This document shows, piece after piece, positions 20,201-30,527 of a DNA stretch of 46,908 bases. The notes under the pieces were generated by a model that saw only the letters and a list, made by a program, of their open reading frames with translations, was not told the DNA's origin and made no database searches. A program made the position numbers and the translations under genes. How positions within the stretch are numbered: position 1 is the stretch's first letter; every line of letters begins with the position of its first letter. This DNA is from Candidatus Cloacimonadales bacterium (GTDB taxonomy: Bacteria; Cloacimonadota; Cloacimonadia; Cloacimonadales; TCS61): NCBI GenBank assembly GCA_030656075.1, contig JAUSOT010000227.1, positions 1 through 46,908 on the forward strand. The letters are read 5' to 3'.

Positions 20201-20969
20201 AAGACTGAACTTGTTGTCCAAGTTTCTCGCCGTCTTTGTAATGTGAATATATAGATTGTCCCATATCGATAATACTCGAAGACCCACCTACATTTGGAGC
20301 TGATATCTGAGCAAAAAAATCTGCTGTCAAATCAATTGTAGACACATTACTACCATAAAATTTAATAAATATACTCGGATCTCCTACTCGAGTGATTGGA
20401 TCATACATAACATTAAAATCGATATAATACCAATGATTATACGATGTCGTCATTTCGTTGACGGTAACGAAAGAACAATCTCCTAAGTCATCTCTCTTGT
20501 CTAATGCTTTCATTCCACCATCAATACTTTCTTCTCCCAAAGAAAATAAAGTTGAATTTCCATTATACAAAGTTTCCAATGCAACATAGGAATAATTGTC
20601 TGGTGCATTTATAGTCTTATACATAAAAACTCTCATTGTGCCTGTGTATTTGTTATATAAAGCAAACATAGGAAATCCACCTTCAAGAACTCCAAAACCA
20701 AAATCTGCACCATAAAGACACCAACCATCTTCTGGTTGAAAATCAGAGTCAGCACCTAAATTAATTGCATTAAGATGTGCTTGATTTGATTGATAGAATG
20801 GTGATCCAATATTTTCTTCAGTATTGTAAATTTCCCAATCATAATAATGATAGGATTCTGCTCTCCAATCTCCCTGATTTAGTGTCGGATCCGGATTGTA
20901 GTACCAAACATCACAAAATGCAGTTGCCGTAAAAATTAACAGCGCAATTACAAATAGTAATCGATTCAT
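17289..20969 (-). CDS. Large secreted beta-helix protein with TPR-like region and C-terminal FlgD/Por-type sorting tail
   Basis: 1226 aa; signal peptide ([19 protein letters not shown]); Asn/Ser-rich parallel beta-helix-like middle; TPR-like [45 protein letters not shown]-term [37 protein letters not shown]...[14 protein letters not shown]. Confidence 0.82.
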   Translation of the reverse strand: MNRLLFVIALLIFTATAFCDVWYYNPDPTLNQGDWRAESYHYYDWEIYNTEENIGSPFYQSNQAHLNAINLGADSDFQPEDGWCLYGADFGFGVLEGGFPMFALYNKYTGTMRVFMYKTINAPDNYSYVALETLYNGNSTLFSLGEESIDGGMKALDKRDDLGDCSFVTVNEMTTSYNHWYYIDFNVMYDPITRVGDPSIFIKFYGSNVSTIDLTADFFAQISAPNVGGSSSIIDMGQSIYSHYKDGEKLGQQVQSFLDGQYVNVTSVVINPVNELLSILTTANVVGSIFAGANALYGLYDFMTANGSDSNVATSMNISGDITGTMETINNFKTTDIFESFGGRTLSSNYNETLGVFNLEQTPDMEYGTVMYGSHIGAHTYRLSSNALNYIINPNCGIQDTPINLEVALEFEVSFINGQWSWIEEATGYTFEEIVEMGCYNEISTTWLDNGFRKKYRTAFIPAEDFAGLSFTIPFHDYNVAIKVKSILERDDQPSDNILFMADFAVNVDDIGNVSSFFDFLPEQQVITICENTTISNETVNVNNLSNIQYGSVLHYENCTINIDQAGHGFHVYDGQLLLSNCVVYIGSGEVLKATGEYAEILIESDSEIHISEGLLELSQGSHLTVDNSKVFLFYGSSFILSGASLAEFNNSSWLKTLGASQIIGNTSSYYYDPATGYSGPNPPQYGGGDIYIPGDRIIIDYSTIDFSEDTTVNSSSDEKWDGLYFQNCSQVSGPNGFNSFLRGDISDIRYISIEENSSLLIDYTNIHNISQMKIHNNSWVRFNHSEYHHNENGIYSEESFFSLYSSSISNNGSNGLTVYNSTEPMRMLFSDILQNEGIGLDIHNCNFTVQASNISVNEGFGYVNLGNIQNLVMYESEIMDNQLAEIIALADYFPMFMPYMSSTPYVFDGEISSTDFLDLYLLMALGTVNGEIDCTNLIIDTSNEDRFYPSFGVFNFDTPSVIQANVLYRIGMQYIEHEEYENAFNAMKQIVNEYPDSYAAKNALAWLPYLNRAINGDPEELLTFLEDIENENLNNPIIEAKAILAISNEDYEEAISLYEQIINNPPNDYKQLIAELDEAFCYYQMVTSGERNLPEKCKRKPNNFAEYSQIKDEIQTQLFYGNENSNQENGILTVPELKNNYPNPFNPETTISFSIPDESKVNLFVYNIKGQKVKTLTDDIYEKGNHSVIWKGDDESGKSVSSGVYFYKLSVNGKSQSVKKCLLLK

Positions 20970-21202
20970 AATTTTTCTCCTTTTTGTAGAGAAAATGAGT
21001 TTTTATTTGCCCTCAGAAATTTATTAGTTATATTTATTTCTGAGGATGTGGGGGCTTGAAAAAAGACCAAAACTTGCCAGGATTGGTACCAATCAACTCT
21101 CATTTCCTCAATTTTTCATTATTCATATGCCATATTTATTATTCCTGATATAATAATTAATGACCACCAGATATCGATAGTAACATCATAACTCACATTC
21201 CC

Positions 21203-22363
21203 TTAATATGAGATTATATTAAGTTCAAAATCATCCTTACTATCTCTTGAACTTTCGGGTTTCAAAACAAAAAAATCTTCTACATTACAATAAAATAGAC
21301 CATCCACTGTTGCAGCAAAAACTTTACTCCCAAATTCAGCCATACCAATAATGCTATGACCATCAAGTTCACCTCTGTCATAATTTTCAATTTCCATTGT
21401 TTCAAAATTTATTGAAGCCAGATTATGTGAGTAAAAGAAAACATGTCTTTCCTGTATTTCAACATGATCCCACCCAGCATTTAACATCATCCAATCTTCC
21501 CAAGTAAATCCACCATCATAGGAACGCTTTAGAGGTAGATCAAATACACCAATGGTATATCCGTTATAATCAAAAGCGTAACGAATTGATGGATAAAAAG
21601 TTAAATACTGAGTAAAATATGAACTTTCATTTACAACAGTCATTGGTGGTTCAAGAATTGCATTTCTATACTGCCAAAAATGATTGTTGTAGTAAAAATT
21701 ACTATAAATAAATTCTGAACTTGTTAAACTTTCATAAGATTCAATAATCATTTCTCGAATAAATGAAAGTGAGTCATCATTGGTTTCAAATCTACCAAAA
21801 TGTAATCTATCATCTCTTAGATTATTGTAACTACTTGATTGCCCAATTGAAATCATATATAATCCATTATTATTAGACTCAATATGCTGAGACATTGTCA
21901 TACAATTTGATGGTGCAAATTTTGCAGGTAGATGTATATCATCTACAAGAGATGTTATTGGTACAGTCCCAACTAATTCTCCATTTGAATTATCACCTAC
22001 ATACATAATTTGTCCAAACTCATCACAATAGAAATTGTAATCATCGTCAAAATAAGGAATGTATTCAAGAGAGTTTTCATCTATATGAATTTCCAGAGAA
22101 GTCACTATTGCAGGTTCCACTTCATCTTGTAGAATTAATCCAAATTCATCTGTTGTTGTAACAACTAATCTTGTTTTGTTACTATTAAGATAAATTCCTG
22201 TCATTGCTGTTTCACCAAAAGATTCAACCCGTTTCCATCTTTCCTCAACTACTTCCGGTTCAGTACTGCATTTCTTAGAGCAGCCTAAAATCATTAATAC
22301 GAATAAGACAATAATGACTATTTTTATAATAAGCTTTTTTTTCATTGCTTTCAATATCCTCAC
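21203..22363 (-). CDS. Hypothetical secreted lipoprotein
   Basis: 386 aa; MKKKLIIKIVIIVLFVLMILGCSKKCSTEPE has a clear lipobox; the likely start is the second Met (about 22345). Confidence 0.65.
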   Translation of the reverse strand: MRILKAMKKKLIIKIVIIVLFVLMILGCSKKCSTEPEVVEERWKRVESFGETAMTGIYLNSNKTRLVVTTTDEFGLILQDEVEPAIVTSLEIHIDENSLEYIPYFDDDYNFYCDEFGQIMYVGDNSNGELVGTVPITSLVDDIHLPAKFAPSNCMTMSQHIESNNNGLYMISIGQSSSYNNLRDDRLHFGRFETNDDSLSFIREMIIESYESLTSSEFIYSNFYYNNHFWQYRNAILEPPMTVVNESSYFTQYLTFYPSIRYAFDYNGYTIGVFDLPLKRSYDGGFTWEDWMMLNAGWDHVEIQERHVFFYSHNLASINFETMEIENYDRGELDGHSIIGMAEFGSKVFAATVDGLFYCNVEDFFVLKPESSRDSKDDFELNIISY

Positions 22364-22821
22364 TCTATATATTTTAAATCTTCTTAAATTCTATGATTTC
22401 AATTCTTTATAAGATGATAATGTGCAATATCCTTCAATAATATTTCATGAATAGAATAATCCAACCTCTGAATAATTAAACCAACAATCAATAACTTCTT
22501 GATTTCAAAAATTTTATATATTTTCCTTATTGCTAAGGATACGGATGCATGAAGAATAATCAGCTAAGATAATGTCAAGAAAAATAATATTTACGCATCC
22601 CTCGATTTTTTAGACACTGTTAAAGTTTTTAACTGGATGTAAATGAGTTTTAATGATTTTTGTTTGAATAGCCCCGTCAACCAAATATTTTGCCGGAGCG
22701 TCTCGATCCGATTGTACAACGATCATTTCTTTCGTTTTCTCCTTCCGAATCTTCTGGTTTGGAAGGAAATAATTGATGAAGCTTCTGCTTCATTGCCAAG
22801 TAGAAACTTCGCAAGTTATTG

Positions 22822-22847
22822 CATTCCCAACTGGAAAGTTGGGAATG
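22822..22847. repeat. Hairpin CATTCCCAACT-GGAA-AGTTGGGAATG
   Basis: Perfect 11-bp stem downstream of M42 peptidase gene. Confidence 0.85.
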
Positions 22848-22854
22848 AGCAATA

Positions 22855-23922
22855 TCACCCCAATATCTCTCCCAACTTCTTCTCATCCAGATTCTGAACG
22901 ACAGCTGTCAGTAATTTGATCAACTCATAAAAATCATTCATACTGATTAGGCAGTTGTGGCTGTGGGCATAACGCACCGGAATACCCAGAACGATAGTTG
23001 GAATTCCCCGCTGAGCTGTATGCATCTGGCGTCCATCGGTTCCACCGCCTTTACGCACGGTTAACTGGATTTTGATGTCGTTCTTCTCAGCCAGTTCTGC
23101 TACAAAATTTTTCAGTTTAGGATTAACGATCATGGTAGGATCAAATACACGTACATGAGCACCCTTGCTTACTCCGGTTTGGGAAGTGAAAGGAATGCCC
23201 GGAATATCATCTGCCGGAGCGCCTTCCAACACAATGCACACATCTGCATCGGTGTAATTTGCCAGAGTTTGTGCGCCGCGCGTACCAACTTCTTCCTGAA
23301 CACTTCCCACGCAATAAACCGTGTTCGGATGTTCCATTTCTGCAGTAATTCTACCAATCTCGATAACTGCCGCCACACCAGCGCGGTCATCGAAAGCCTT
23401 GCTCATCATTTTGCGTTTCTTTTCATCATAATGAAAATGCGGAATTGGTACGATCTCATCACCGAGATGGATGCCGAAATCATTTTCAACTTCTTCTTTG
23501 GAATCAGCACCGATATCCACAAACATGCTGTCGATCTCCGGTTTGGAATCTTCCCTGTTTTTGAGGAAATGCACAGGAACTGCTCCGATAATACCCGGAT
23601 ATTTTTCACCTTTTGAATTGATAATTTCCACAGGAGAAGAAAGTAGTGTATTGGGATTCCAGCCGCCGATATTTTGCATTTTGATAAATCCACTCGGCAG
23701 AATATCTGCTACTATGAAACCGATCTCATCCATGTGCGCCACAAGCATGATCTTGGGTTTTTCGCTGCTTCCTTTCAGTTCGAAAGTGCAGGAACCCATA
23801 TTATCTTTGGAAAAAGTGGAGATACTTCCCAATTCGTCCTGCATTATTTTCGCTATTCTATGTTCATGACCGGAAATTCCGGGAGTTAATGTCAGTTTCT
23901 TCAGCAGTTCGATTCTATCCAT
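22855..23922 (-). CDS. M42 family metallopeptidase (FrvX/glutamyl aminopeptidase-like)
   Basis: 355 aa; TPGISGHEHRIAKIM, VAHMDEIGFIV, KAFDDRAGVAAVIE, VGSVQEEVGTRGAQT and RKGGGTDGRQMHTAQRGIPTIVLGIPVRYAHSHNCLISMNDF. Confidence 0.95.
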   Translation of the reverse strand: MDRIELLKKLTLTPGISGHEHRIAKIMQDELGSISTFSKDNMGSCTFELKGSSEKPKIMLVAHMDEIGFIVADILPSGFIKMQNIGGWNPNTLLSSPVEIINSKGEKYPGIIGAVPVHFLKNREDSKPEIDSMFVDIGADSKEEVENDFGIHLGDEIVPIPHFHYDEKKRKMMSKAFDDRAGVAAVIEIGRITAEMEHPNTVYCVGSVQEEVGTRGAQTLANYTDADVCIVLEGAPADDIPGIPFTSQTGVSKGAHVRVFDPTMIVNPKLKNFVAELAEKNDIKIQLTVRKGGGTDGRQMHTAQRGIPTIVLGIPVRYAHSHNCLISMNDFYELIKLLTAVVQNLDEKKLGEILG

Positions 23923-23996
23923 TTTTGTACCTCATAAATTTTTAATTTGATTGATTTTGAGAATGTTACTAACGTCAAGCGGAAAATGTGAAAGTT

Positions 23997-24029
23997 AAAC
24001 TTCCGAAGTTTCGAAAACTTCGGAAGTTT
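23997..24029. repeat. 15-bp perfect inverted repeat AAACTTCCGAAGTTT-CGA-AAACTTCGGAAGTTT
   Basis: Direct reading; near-identical copy at 45774-45806. Confidence 0.92.
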
Positions 24030-24064
24030 GAAAAATCTCCTTCAACTCTGCCAGCTTGCTTTAA

Positions 24065-24118
24065 GCAAAACTGGAGTTTTGCGAAAAAATCCCGTTCCCA
24101 AAGAGGGCTTTGGGAACG
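24065..24118. repeat. Two consecutive hairpins: GCAAAAC-TGGA-GTTTTGC and CGTTCCCAAAG-AGGG-CTTTGGGAACG
   Basis: 7-bp and 11-bp perfect stems at 24065-24082 and 24093-24118. Confidence 0.88.
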
Positions 24119-24175
24119 AGATTAAAGCACCCTTCTCCCCGATAGGAGAAGGGTTAGGGATGAGGTCGTTAAAAT

Positions 24176-27100
24176 TTATACTTTTTCTACGTGTTTCACG
24201 TTGCGTTTGGTAGTAATCAAATACATTGCCGGAATCACATAAAGTGTCATAAAAGTAGAAACGATGATCCCGCCAATACTAACTATACCAAGTGGTTGAC
24301 GCATTTCTGCTCCAGCATCTCCGATGCCCAGAGCCATCGGCAGCATTCCAAAAATAATGGCAACCGCACTCATCAGGATTGGTTTGAGTTTCGTTGGGCT
24401 TGCTTCCAGTAAAGCTTCCCTGGTTGTCTTGCCCTGCTCACGTAATTGTTGAGTGTAATCCATGATCAAAATCGCGGCATTCACCACGATTCCCAGCAGC
24501 ATGATAATCCCCATCATCACGATCATTCCGAGATTCAAATGAGTGATATAAAGAATAATTATAACTCCAATCAGGGCCAACGGCATGGTCATCAGAATTA
24601 GCAAAGGTTTGGTGAAACTTTCCAAAATAGCAGCGAGCAGCATGTAGGTAAGTAAAATGGCGATCATGAAAGCTTTGGCCATTTCTCGGTTATTCTCTTC
24701 CATCATTTCACTGGTTCCACCCCAATTGAAAGTGAAACCGTCGGGCAGATCAGTTTGTTCCTGCAATGCTCTGAGCTCATTAACAACATTTCCCAGCACC
24801 GCGCCGGTTGCAATATCTCCGGTAAACTGTGCCGCCTTGATCTTATCGCGATGCACGATCTTGGTGGCACTGCTGGTAAATACAACTTCAGCAAGTTGCG
24901 AAATTCGGAAAGCGCCCATCGGGCCAATAACCGGAATGTTCTTGATCTCTTCCGGTGAATCTACATCGTCATCTTCTAGAGAAATCACAATATTATATTC
25001 TTCTCCGCCTTCCCGATATGCAGTAGCATTCATGCCCTGCACAGAAGCACGTAAGGTAAGCGCCAAATCATAGATGGTAAGCCCGGATGCCGCAAGTTTA
25101 TCTCGATAGGGAACTAAAGTGATTTCGGGTTTACCAGCTTTTAAATTACTGTCAAAGTTAATAAGTCCTTTCACCTGCTTTGCCTCATCGAGGAATTGAG
25201 CCGTAAGTTCACTCAACGTTTCCAGATCGGAGCCTTGCAGGTAAAATTCCACCGGTGAATCGCCACCTCCCATCGAGGATTGAGGAGAAACTTTGATCCT
25301 GGCATTGGGAAGGCTCGAAAGCTCTTCTATCAAGATGCTTACCAATTCATCTGTGGAAATGTCACGTGCTTTCAAATCAACCAGCGTCACTGTCATCGAA
25401 GCAAGATTCACTCCTTCGTCGATACGTCCCTGACTTCCCAGAGAAACCAGAATTTGTTTCACTTCTTTATGCTTTGTAACGATTTCTTCTATCTTACGAT
25501 ACATATCGGCAGTCTGTTCCAGATTGTAACCCACTGGTAATTCATAATCAAGCTTGATTTTCCCTTCATCCGAGCTTGGGAAGAGTTCAAATCCCAATTT
25601 TGGGGCAAATATTGCCATCGTTCCAACAAATAGCATAAAAGCCAGGATGGAAACGACGATCGCTCTACCTTTGTCATGCAGAATAAAAGCCAGAATTTTG
25701 CGATACGTGGCTTCCCAGTGATGGAACATGCGTTCTGCTGCTTCCCCAATTTTATTCTTTTTCTGTTTTTCAGGAATCAGGATGGAAGCCAGCATAGGTG
25801 TGAGCGTGAATGAGATTATCAATGAGAAAACTGTGGCAAAAGTAACTGTGAGAGCAAATTCTTTCAGGAACTGTCCGACCATTGTGTTCATCATCGCCAA
25901 AGGGAGAAAAACAACAATATTGGTGAGGGTGGAAGCCAAAACTGCCACTGCGGTTTCAGCAGTTCCCTGATCGGCGGCAACTCGTCTGCTATGTCCCATT
26001 TCTTTATGCCGGAAAATGTTTTCCAGCACCACCACCGAATTTGTGACGAGAATTCCCACCGACGTTGATAACCCCATCAGCGATAAAATATTTAAGCTGA
26101 ATCCTGCCCACTGCATCAGCATAAAGGTGGAAATGATCGAAGTTGGCATGGCAATCGCCACAATGATGGTCGCACGCAGATCATGCAGGAAGAACAACAG
26201 CACGATGCCTGTGAACAGAATGCCGAGGAACACATTATTCAGGGTGTCGGAAACTGAACTTTTGATGAAATCCGAATCGTCGCTCACGATAGAAAGCTCG
26301 GTTCCGGCAGGCAGAGTCCTCTGCAACATAGCAACTTCCTTACGCACAGTTTCGGCTACGCTCACAGGATTTCCGTTGGAAGTCTTCACGATGGAAAGCT
26401 GCACCACATTTTCCTTCCGCAGTTTATTCTCGTTATTAAAGAAGATTGAACGCTTACGCACTTCTTCGCCGCTGTCGTTCACGTTGGCGATCTGGCGTAG
26501 TTTTTTCGTTCCAAAAGCTGTGGGAATATCCAATTGGTTAAGTTGCTCAACGGAGGACAATTCACCTTCCAAACGCACAGAATATTCTTGATCTTTTTGC
26601 TGAAATTGACCGCCGGGCATGTTCATATTATGCGCTGAAAGGATCTGAGTAAGTTGCGGAAGCGAGATCATATTCTGATATACAACCCGGTCATCCAATG
26701 TAACCTGAATTTCCCGCTGCTGACCGCCGGTGATAGCAACTGTGGCCACGCCTTCGATCTGTGATAGCCGGTCTTTTAATTGTTTATCAGCAATTTCGTA
26801 GAGTTCACGTCCATCAATATTACCTGTGAGAATGAGTTCCATGATCGGGAAAGCTGTGAAATCCACTTTATCTACACTGGGATTGTCGGCATCATTAGGA
26901 AGGTTGCGATTTATCGCATCGATCTTCTGCTTAACTTCTGCTACAGCCACGTCGATATCTTTTCCCAACTCAAAAGCGATGAGAACGATCGATACATTGT
27001 CCATGGAATACGATTCGATATAATCGATTTTGCTAATTGTGGATACCGCATCCTCCAATTCTTTGGTGATGAGCGTTTCCACTTCGTTTGGTCCGGCTCC

Positions 27101-27256
27101 GGCATAGATGGTTTGGATGGTGACGTAAGGAATATCGGCATCAGGCATCAAATTCAGCGACAGGCTGAAATAGGCCATTGCCCCAAAAACGATGAATACG
27201 GCCAGCACCATCGAGATCATCACCGGTCTGTTTATAGATACTTTTGATAAAAACAT
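24176..27256 (-). CDS. RND family efflux transporter permease (AcrB/HAE1-like)
   Basis: 1026 aa; MFLSKVSINRPVMISMVLAVFIVFGAMAYFSLSLNLMPD, RAVSVQGMNA-like segments and 12-TM RND architecture. Confidence 0.95.
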   Translation of the reverse strand: MFLSKVSINRPVMISMVLAVFIVFGAMAYFSLSLNLMPDADIPYVTIQTIYAGAGPNEVETLITKELEDAVSTISKIDYIESYSMDNVSIVLIAFELGKDIDVAVAEVKQKIDAINRNLPNDADNPSVDKVDFTAFPIMELILTGNIDGRELYEIADKQLKDRLSQIEGVATVAITGGQQREIQVTLDDRVVYQNMISLPQLTQILSAHNMNMPGGQFQQKDQEYSVRLEGELSSVEQLNQLDIPTAFGTKKLRQIANVNDSGEEVRKRSIFFNNENKLRKENVVQLSIVKTSNGNPVSVAETVRKEVAMLQRTLPAGTELSIVSDDSDFIKSSVSDTLNNVFLGILFTGIVLLFFLHDLRATIIVAIAMPTSIISTFMLMQWAGFSLNILSLMGLSTSVGILVTNSVVVLENIFRHKEMGHSRRVAADQGTAETAVAVLASTLTNIVVFLPLAMMNTMVGQFLKEFALTVTFATVFSLIISFTLTPMLASILIPEKQKKNKIGEAAERMFHHWEATYRKILAFILHDKGRAIVVSILAFMLFVGTMAIFAPKLGFELFPSSDEGKIKLDYELPVGYNLEQTADMYRKIEEIVTKHKEVKQILVSLGSQGRIDEGVNLASMTVTLVDLKARDISTDELVSILIEELSSLPNARIKVSPQSSMGGGDSPVEFYLQGSDLETLSELTAQFLDEAKQVKGLINFDSNLKAGKPEITLVPYRDKLAASGLTIYDLALTLRASVQGMNATAYREGGEEYNIVISLEDDDVDSPEEIKNIPVIGPMGAFRISQLAEVVFTSSATKIVHRDKIKAAQFTGDIATGAVLGNVVNELRALQEQTDLPDGFTFNWGGTSEMMEENNREMAKAFMIAILLTYMLLAAILESFTKPLLILMTMPLALIGVIIILYITHLNLGMIVMMGIIMLLGIVVNAAILIMDYTQQLREQGKTTREALLEASPTKLKPILMSAVAIIFGMLPMALGIGDAGAEMRQPLGIVSIGGIIVSTFMTLYVIPAMYLITTKRNVKHVEKV

Positions 27257-27280
27257 TTATATCTCCAAGAGTATTTACTT

Positions 27281-27346
27281 TGTCATCCTGAGCGTAGTCG
27301 CAGGATCGTATAATTCCTCAATGGTTCGACTCCGCTCACCATGACA
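27281..27346. repeat. Imperfect inverted repeat (TGTCATCCTGAGCG...CGCTCACCATGACA family)
   Basis: 20-nt arms 27281-27300 and 27327-27346, 17/20 complementary, between the RND and MFP genes. Confidence 0.75.
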
Positions 27347-27399
27347 GTTATTTATCACTTATTAATTTAATAAATCTGCAAAGAGCATAGCGCAAAGGG

Positions 27400-28434
27400 C
27401 TAATTGCTATCTGCTACTACTTTCACTTTTGCGTTCTCATAAACCAGATTCAGACCTTCAGAAATTACTCTATCGCCAGAGTTCAAACCTTCTAGTATCT
27501 CAAAATTACTGTTTTTATGACCGACTTTAATATAGCGTTTGGCAGCGATATCACCTTCCACCACATAAACGAAAACTCCCTTTTCGTCATTCATCACGTT
27601 TTTACGCGGTACCAGAAGCGCGGTTTCATTTGTATAAGTAAGAATGCGGACATCACCGATCACTCCTGATTTGCAGAGATTTTTCGCATTATCAAAAATC
27701 AACTCCACACCAAAAGCATTATGTTCACGATCCATGGAAATAGCCACTTCCGAAACTTTACCCATCAAGGTAGTATTATTCCAGGTAACGGTGGCTTTTT
27801 GTCCTGAACCTATCAGACACACTTCATCTTCGGCAGCCCAGATGCGAGCTTTCATCTGTTTGGTTTGTGAAACAAAAGCCAGCACATCTTCGGCATGAAC
27901 ACCGTCGGTTTCACGCACATTTATCGATGTAACATAGCCTTCGATAGGCGCACGAACTTTCAGCATTTGCTGAACTGCATCGAGATTAGCTGCTGAAACT
28001 TTGTATTGCATTTCCACACCTTCCAGATCCTGTTTGGAAATGCCGCCTTTGGCAAAAAGATTTTTCATTCTGTTGTAAGTTGCTTCGGCCAATTCATAGG
28101 CAGATTGAGCCTGTGTAAGCTGACCAGCCGGTGCATCTTCCGGGAATTCAAACATCACCTGATCTTTCATCATGTAATCACCCACTTTCACGAGGACTTT
28201 TTCAATTCTACCACCGATCATGGCAGCTGCTGCCGACTGACGCAAGCCGGAAACTGTTGCTGTGAAGGGCAGTTCTACGGCAAATTCCTGCGGTTGCATC
28301 ACGATCACTTTTACGGGAATTCCTTCTTCAGCGTGGATTTGCTCCATATTTCTAGATTCGGCTTTTTCCTGCTTAGCGCATCCCAGGAAAAGTATTAATG
28401 CTAATACTAATAGGATCAATAATTTAGATTTCAT
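27400..28434 (-). CDS. RND efflux periplasmic adaptor (MFP/HlyD-like lipoprotein)
   Basis: 344 aa; lipobox LILFLGC; AAMIGGRIEKVLVKVGDYMMKDQVMFEF and VRAPIEGYVTSINVRETDGVHAEDVLAFVSQ. Confidence 0.93.
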   Translation of the reverse strand: MKSKLLILLVLALILFLGCAKQEKAESRNMEQIHAEEGIPVKVIVMQPQEFAVELPFTATVSGLRQSAAAAMIGGRIEKVLVKVGDYMMKDQVMFEFPEDAPAGQLTQAQSAYELAEATYNRMKNLFAKGGISKQDLEGVEMQYKVSAANLDAVQQMLKVRAPIEGYVTSINVRETDGVHAEDVLAFVSQTKQMKARIWAAEDEVCLIGSGQKATVTWNNTTLMGKVSEVAISMDREHNAFGVELIFDNAKNLCKSGVIGDVRILTYTNETALLVPRKNVMNDEKGVFVYVVEGDIAAKRYIKVGHKNSNFEILEGLNSGDRVISEGLNLVYENAKVKVVADSN

Positions 28435-28518
28435 TTTTATCTCCGTTTAGGTTTATTTTATTTAATTGTCATTGCTTCGTTCGTTTTAGCAAGAAAGAAA
28501 ACTCGCAAAGACATAATT

Positions 28519-29901
28519 TCACAATTCCCTGCCCATTGCTTTCTGCAATTTTTCATAAGAAATCGCCGCAGCATAATTGGCATTCATAAAACTGAGTTTG
28601 GCTGCTTTAAACTGCAATTGAGCATCGATCACTTCCAACTGATTGGACACCTGATTTTCATAACGGGCATTGGCAATTTCCAAGCCTTTGGTAGCCAATT
28701 CCACGTTCCTGGTTTGAACGTTAACTTTTTCCAGATCAGCCTGCAATTGCAGATAAGAATTGCGCACATCCAGTTCGATCATTTCCTGCAAACTTCGATG
28801 ATCCAGCTCTGATTGTTTCAGTGAATGCCGGGCTTTTTTGATCTTGGAAGAATTGGAAAATCCGGTGAACAGCGGCATGGAAAAACCGATGCCAACCTGG
28901 TAATAATTTCCCCAATCGTTGCTTTCGATCTTCTCTTCATCCGTTCCAAAATATGTGTATTCGGCGCTGATGCCGATATTGGGCAGGAAATTACCTTTCT
29001 CATAACGCAGCAGCACTTTGTTCACATCAACGCCAATTTGGGAAAGTTCTATCTCCATGCGATTCCGTTGAGCTTCTTCGATTGCTGTATTCAGAACGAC
29101 TACTTTCATTTCGGGAAGTTCAATCTCGTCAATTAGAAGCAAATCTGTTTCATCTAAGTTCAAATGATTGGCAAAACTCTCCAGAGCCAATTTGGCATTT
29201 TTCTCCGCTTCCAAAATTTCCGGTTCCAGCTTTTTCACTTCCAGTTCAGCTCGCAGCAGATCATATTCCGACACCAGACCTTCCTGGAACATATCCGAAA
29301 CCTGCTGGAAATAAAGATTGGCAAAAGCCAAGGCTTCCGCCTGGATTTCGGCAACTTCACCAGCTAATTTGGTTTTATAATACAAATCCTTCGTATTAAA
29401 AATAAGATTTTGCTCATCGAGAAAATATTTCTTTTCCTGCAGATGATAGAGTTTGCCGGCGATGTTTATGCCGTTGATCAGCTTTCCACCCATAAAAATA
29501 ACCTGACTCAGTGAAACCGTTCCGGCCAGAGAATATTCATCGGTAGTTTTGTTGGGAATGAAAGCTGCAAATCCATAATCGATGAATTCGGCGATTGTAC
29601 TGTCGTTGACTGTTGCTGTGTTATCCAGTTCAGAAACCAGGCTGGGAAACACAGAAATGGCAGATTCCGGCAAGGTTGTACGCTTGAATTGATAACCGCC
29701 AGAAAGGGTGATTTGAGGGAACAGATTGCCTCGCACATTATTATATTCCTGGCGGTATTTGCCCACTTCTTCTCTGGCTTTCTGCAAATCTTTGTTGTTC
29801 TGTTTCGCCATTTCCACACTTTCCTGCAAGGTCAAAGATATTTGCCCGCACAGCGACAACGTTAAAAACAGCATTAAGATCATTATTGAATTTCTTTTCA
29901 T
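28519..29901 (-). CDS. TolC family outer membrane efflux protein
   Basis: 460 aa; signal peptide; LTLQESVEMAKQNNKDLQKAREEVGKYRQEY and AKKARHSLKQSELDHRSLQEMIELDVRNSYLQLQ-like helical repeats. Confidence 0.93.
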   Translation of the reverse strand: MKRNSIMILMLFLTLSLCGQISLTLQESVEMAKQNNKDLQKAREEVGKYRQEYNNVRGNLFPQITLSGGYQFKRTTLPESAISVFPSLVSELDNTATVNDSTIAEFIDYGFAAFIPNKTTDEYSLAGTVSLSQVIFMGGKLINGINIAGKLYHLQEKKYFLDEQNLIFNTKDLYYKTKLAGEVAEIQAEALAFANLYFQQVSDMFQEGLVSEYDLLRAELEVKKLEPEILEAEKNAKLALESFANHLNLDETDLLLIDEIELPEMKVVVLNTAIEEAQRNRMEIELSQIGVDVNKVLLRYEKGNFLPNIGISAEYTYFGTDEEKIESNDWGNYYQVGIGFSMPLFTGFSNSSKIKKARHSLKQSELDHRSLQEMIELDVRNSYLQLQADLEKVNVQTRNVELATKGLEIANARYENQVSNQLEVIDAQLQFKAAKLSFMNANYAAAISYEKLQKAMGREL

Positions 29902-29913
29902 TCAAAATCCCCT

Positions 29914-30483
29914 CTATTCTATTCCTTTAAATATTACTTCTATGGTAGTATCGATCATATCATCGATATTCCAGTTAATATTATCCAAAAATCTTCCGGT
30001 AAATGAACCATAGGTTACTCCCAGAATCATCAGCACTAGTGAATCGCTCAATTCAAAAGATACTTTTTTATTTTGAATACCCAGCTTGATAATATCTTTC
30101 ACAATAGTGAAATCGGTATCGAACAGTTTTTTTCTGTGTTCCAATAAAAATTCCTGTACTTTAGCAGGCAGCCCTTCCTTTTCCAGCAGTTTCATATACG
30201 GCAGGTTTTCCTGCATTATGCTGATTTTCTTTTTCATGTAGCTTCGTAATTTTTCTTGAACACTTGCGACTTGATCGACAGCCTCCGACAATGAATTTCG
30301 CATTTCATTGATTTTATACAGGATCATTTCAGTCATAATTTCTTCCTTGCTTTTGAAGTAGTAATAGAGGGCTGTTTTCTGAATACCGCATTCATGGGCG
30401 ATGTCATCGAGTGTAATTTTCTCTATTCCATATTTCAGGAAAGCATTTTGAGCTGCTCTTAAAATCTCTTCTCGGCGAGCCAT
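29914..30483 (-). CDS. TetR/AcrR family transcriptional regulator
   Basis: ARREEILRAAQNAFLKYGIEKITLDDIAHECGIQKTALYYYFKSKEEI is a TetR HTH; start at 30483 is preferred because GGAGGAGAT immediately precedes that ATG. Confidence 0.92.
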   Translation of the reverse strand: MARREEILRAAQNAFLKYGIEKITLDDIAHECGIQKTALYYYFKSKEEIMTEMILYKINEMRNSLSEAVDQVASVQEKLRSYMKKKISIMQENLPYMKLLEKEGLPAKVQEFLLEHRKKLFDTDFTIVKDIIKLGIQNKKVSFELSDSLVLMILGVTYGSFTGRFLDNINWNIDDMIDTTIEVIFKGIE

Positions 30484-30500
30484 ATCTCCTCCTTTTTGCA

Positions 30501-30527
30501 TTTGAACTTTTCATTCATAAGTTCAAA
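30501..30527. promoter_or_regulatory. Candidate TetR operator palindrome TTTGAACTT-N9-AAGTTCAAA
   Basis: Perfect 9-bp inverted arms just upstream of the tetR start and of the efflux operon. Confidence 0.55.

Noticed and set aside
22643-22897. 84-aa ORF near the M42 gene
   Set aside because: Made of a cluster of hairpins downstream of the peptidase gene and overlaps its 3' end.
26016-26591. 191-aa plus-strand ORF within the RND transporter gene
   Set aside because: Shadow of the RND coding frame; no plausible start context or domain.
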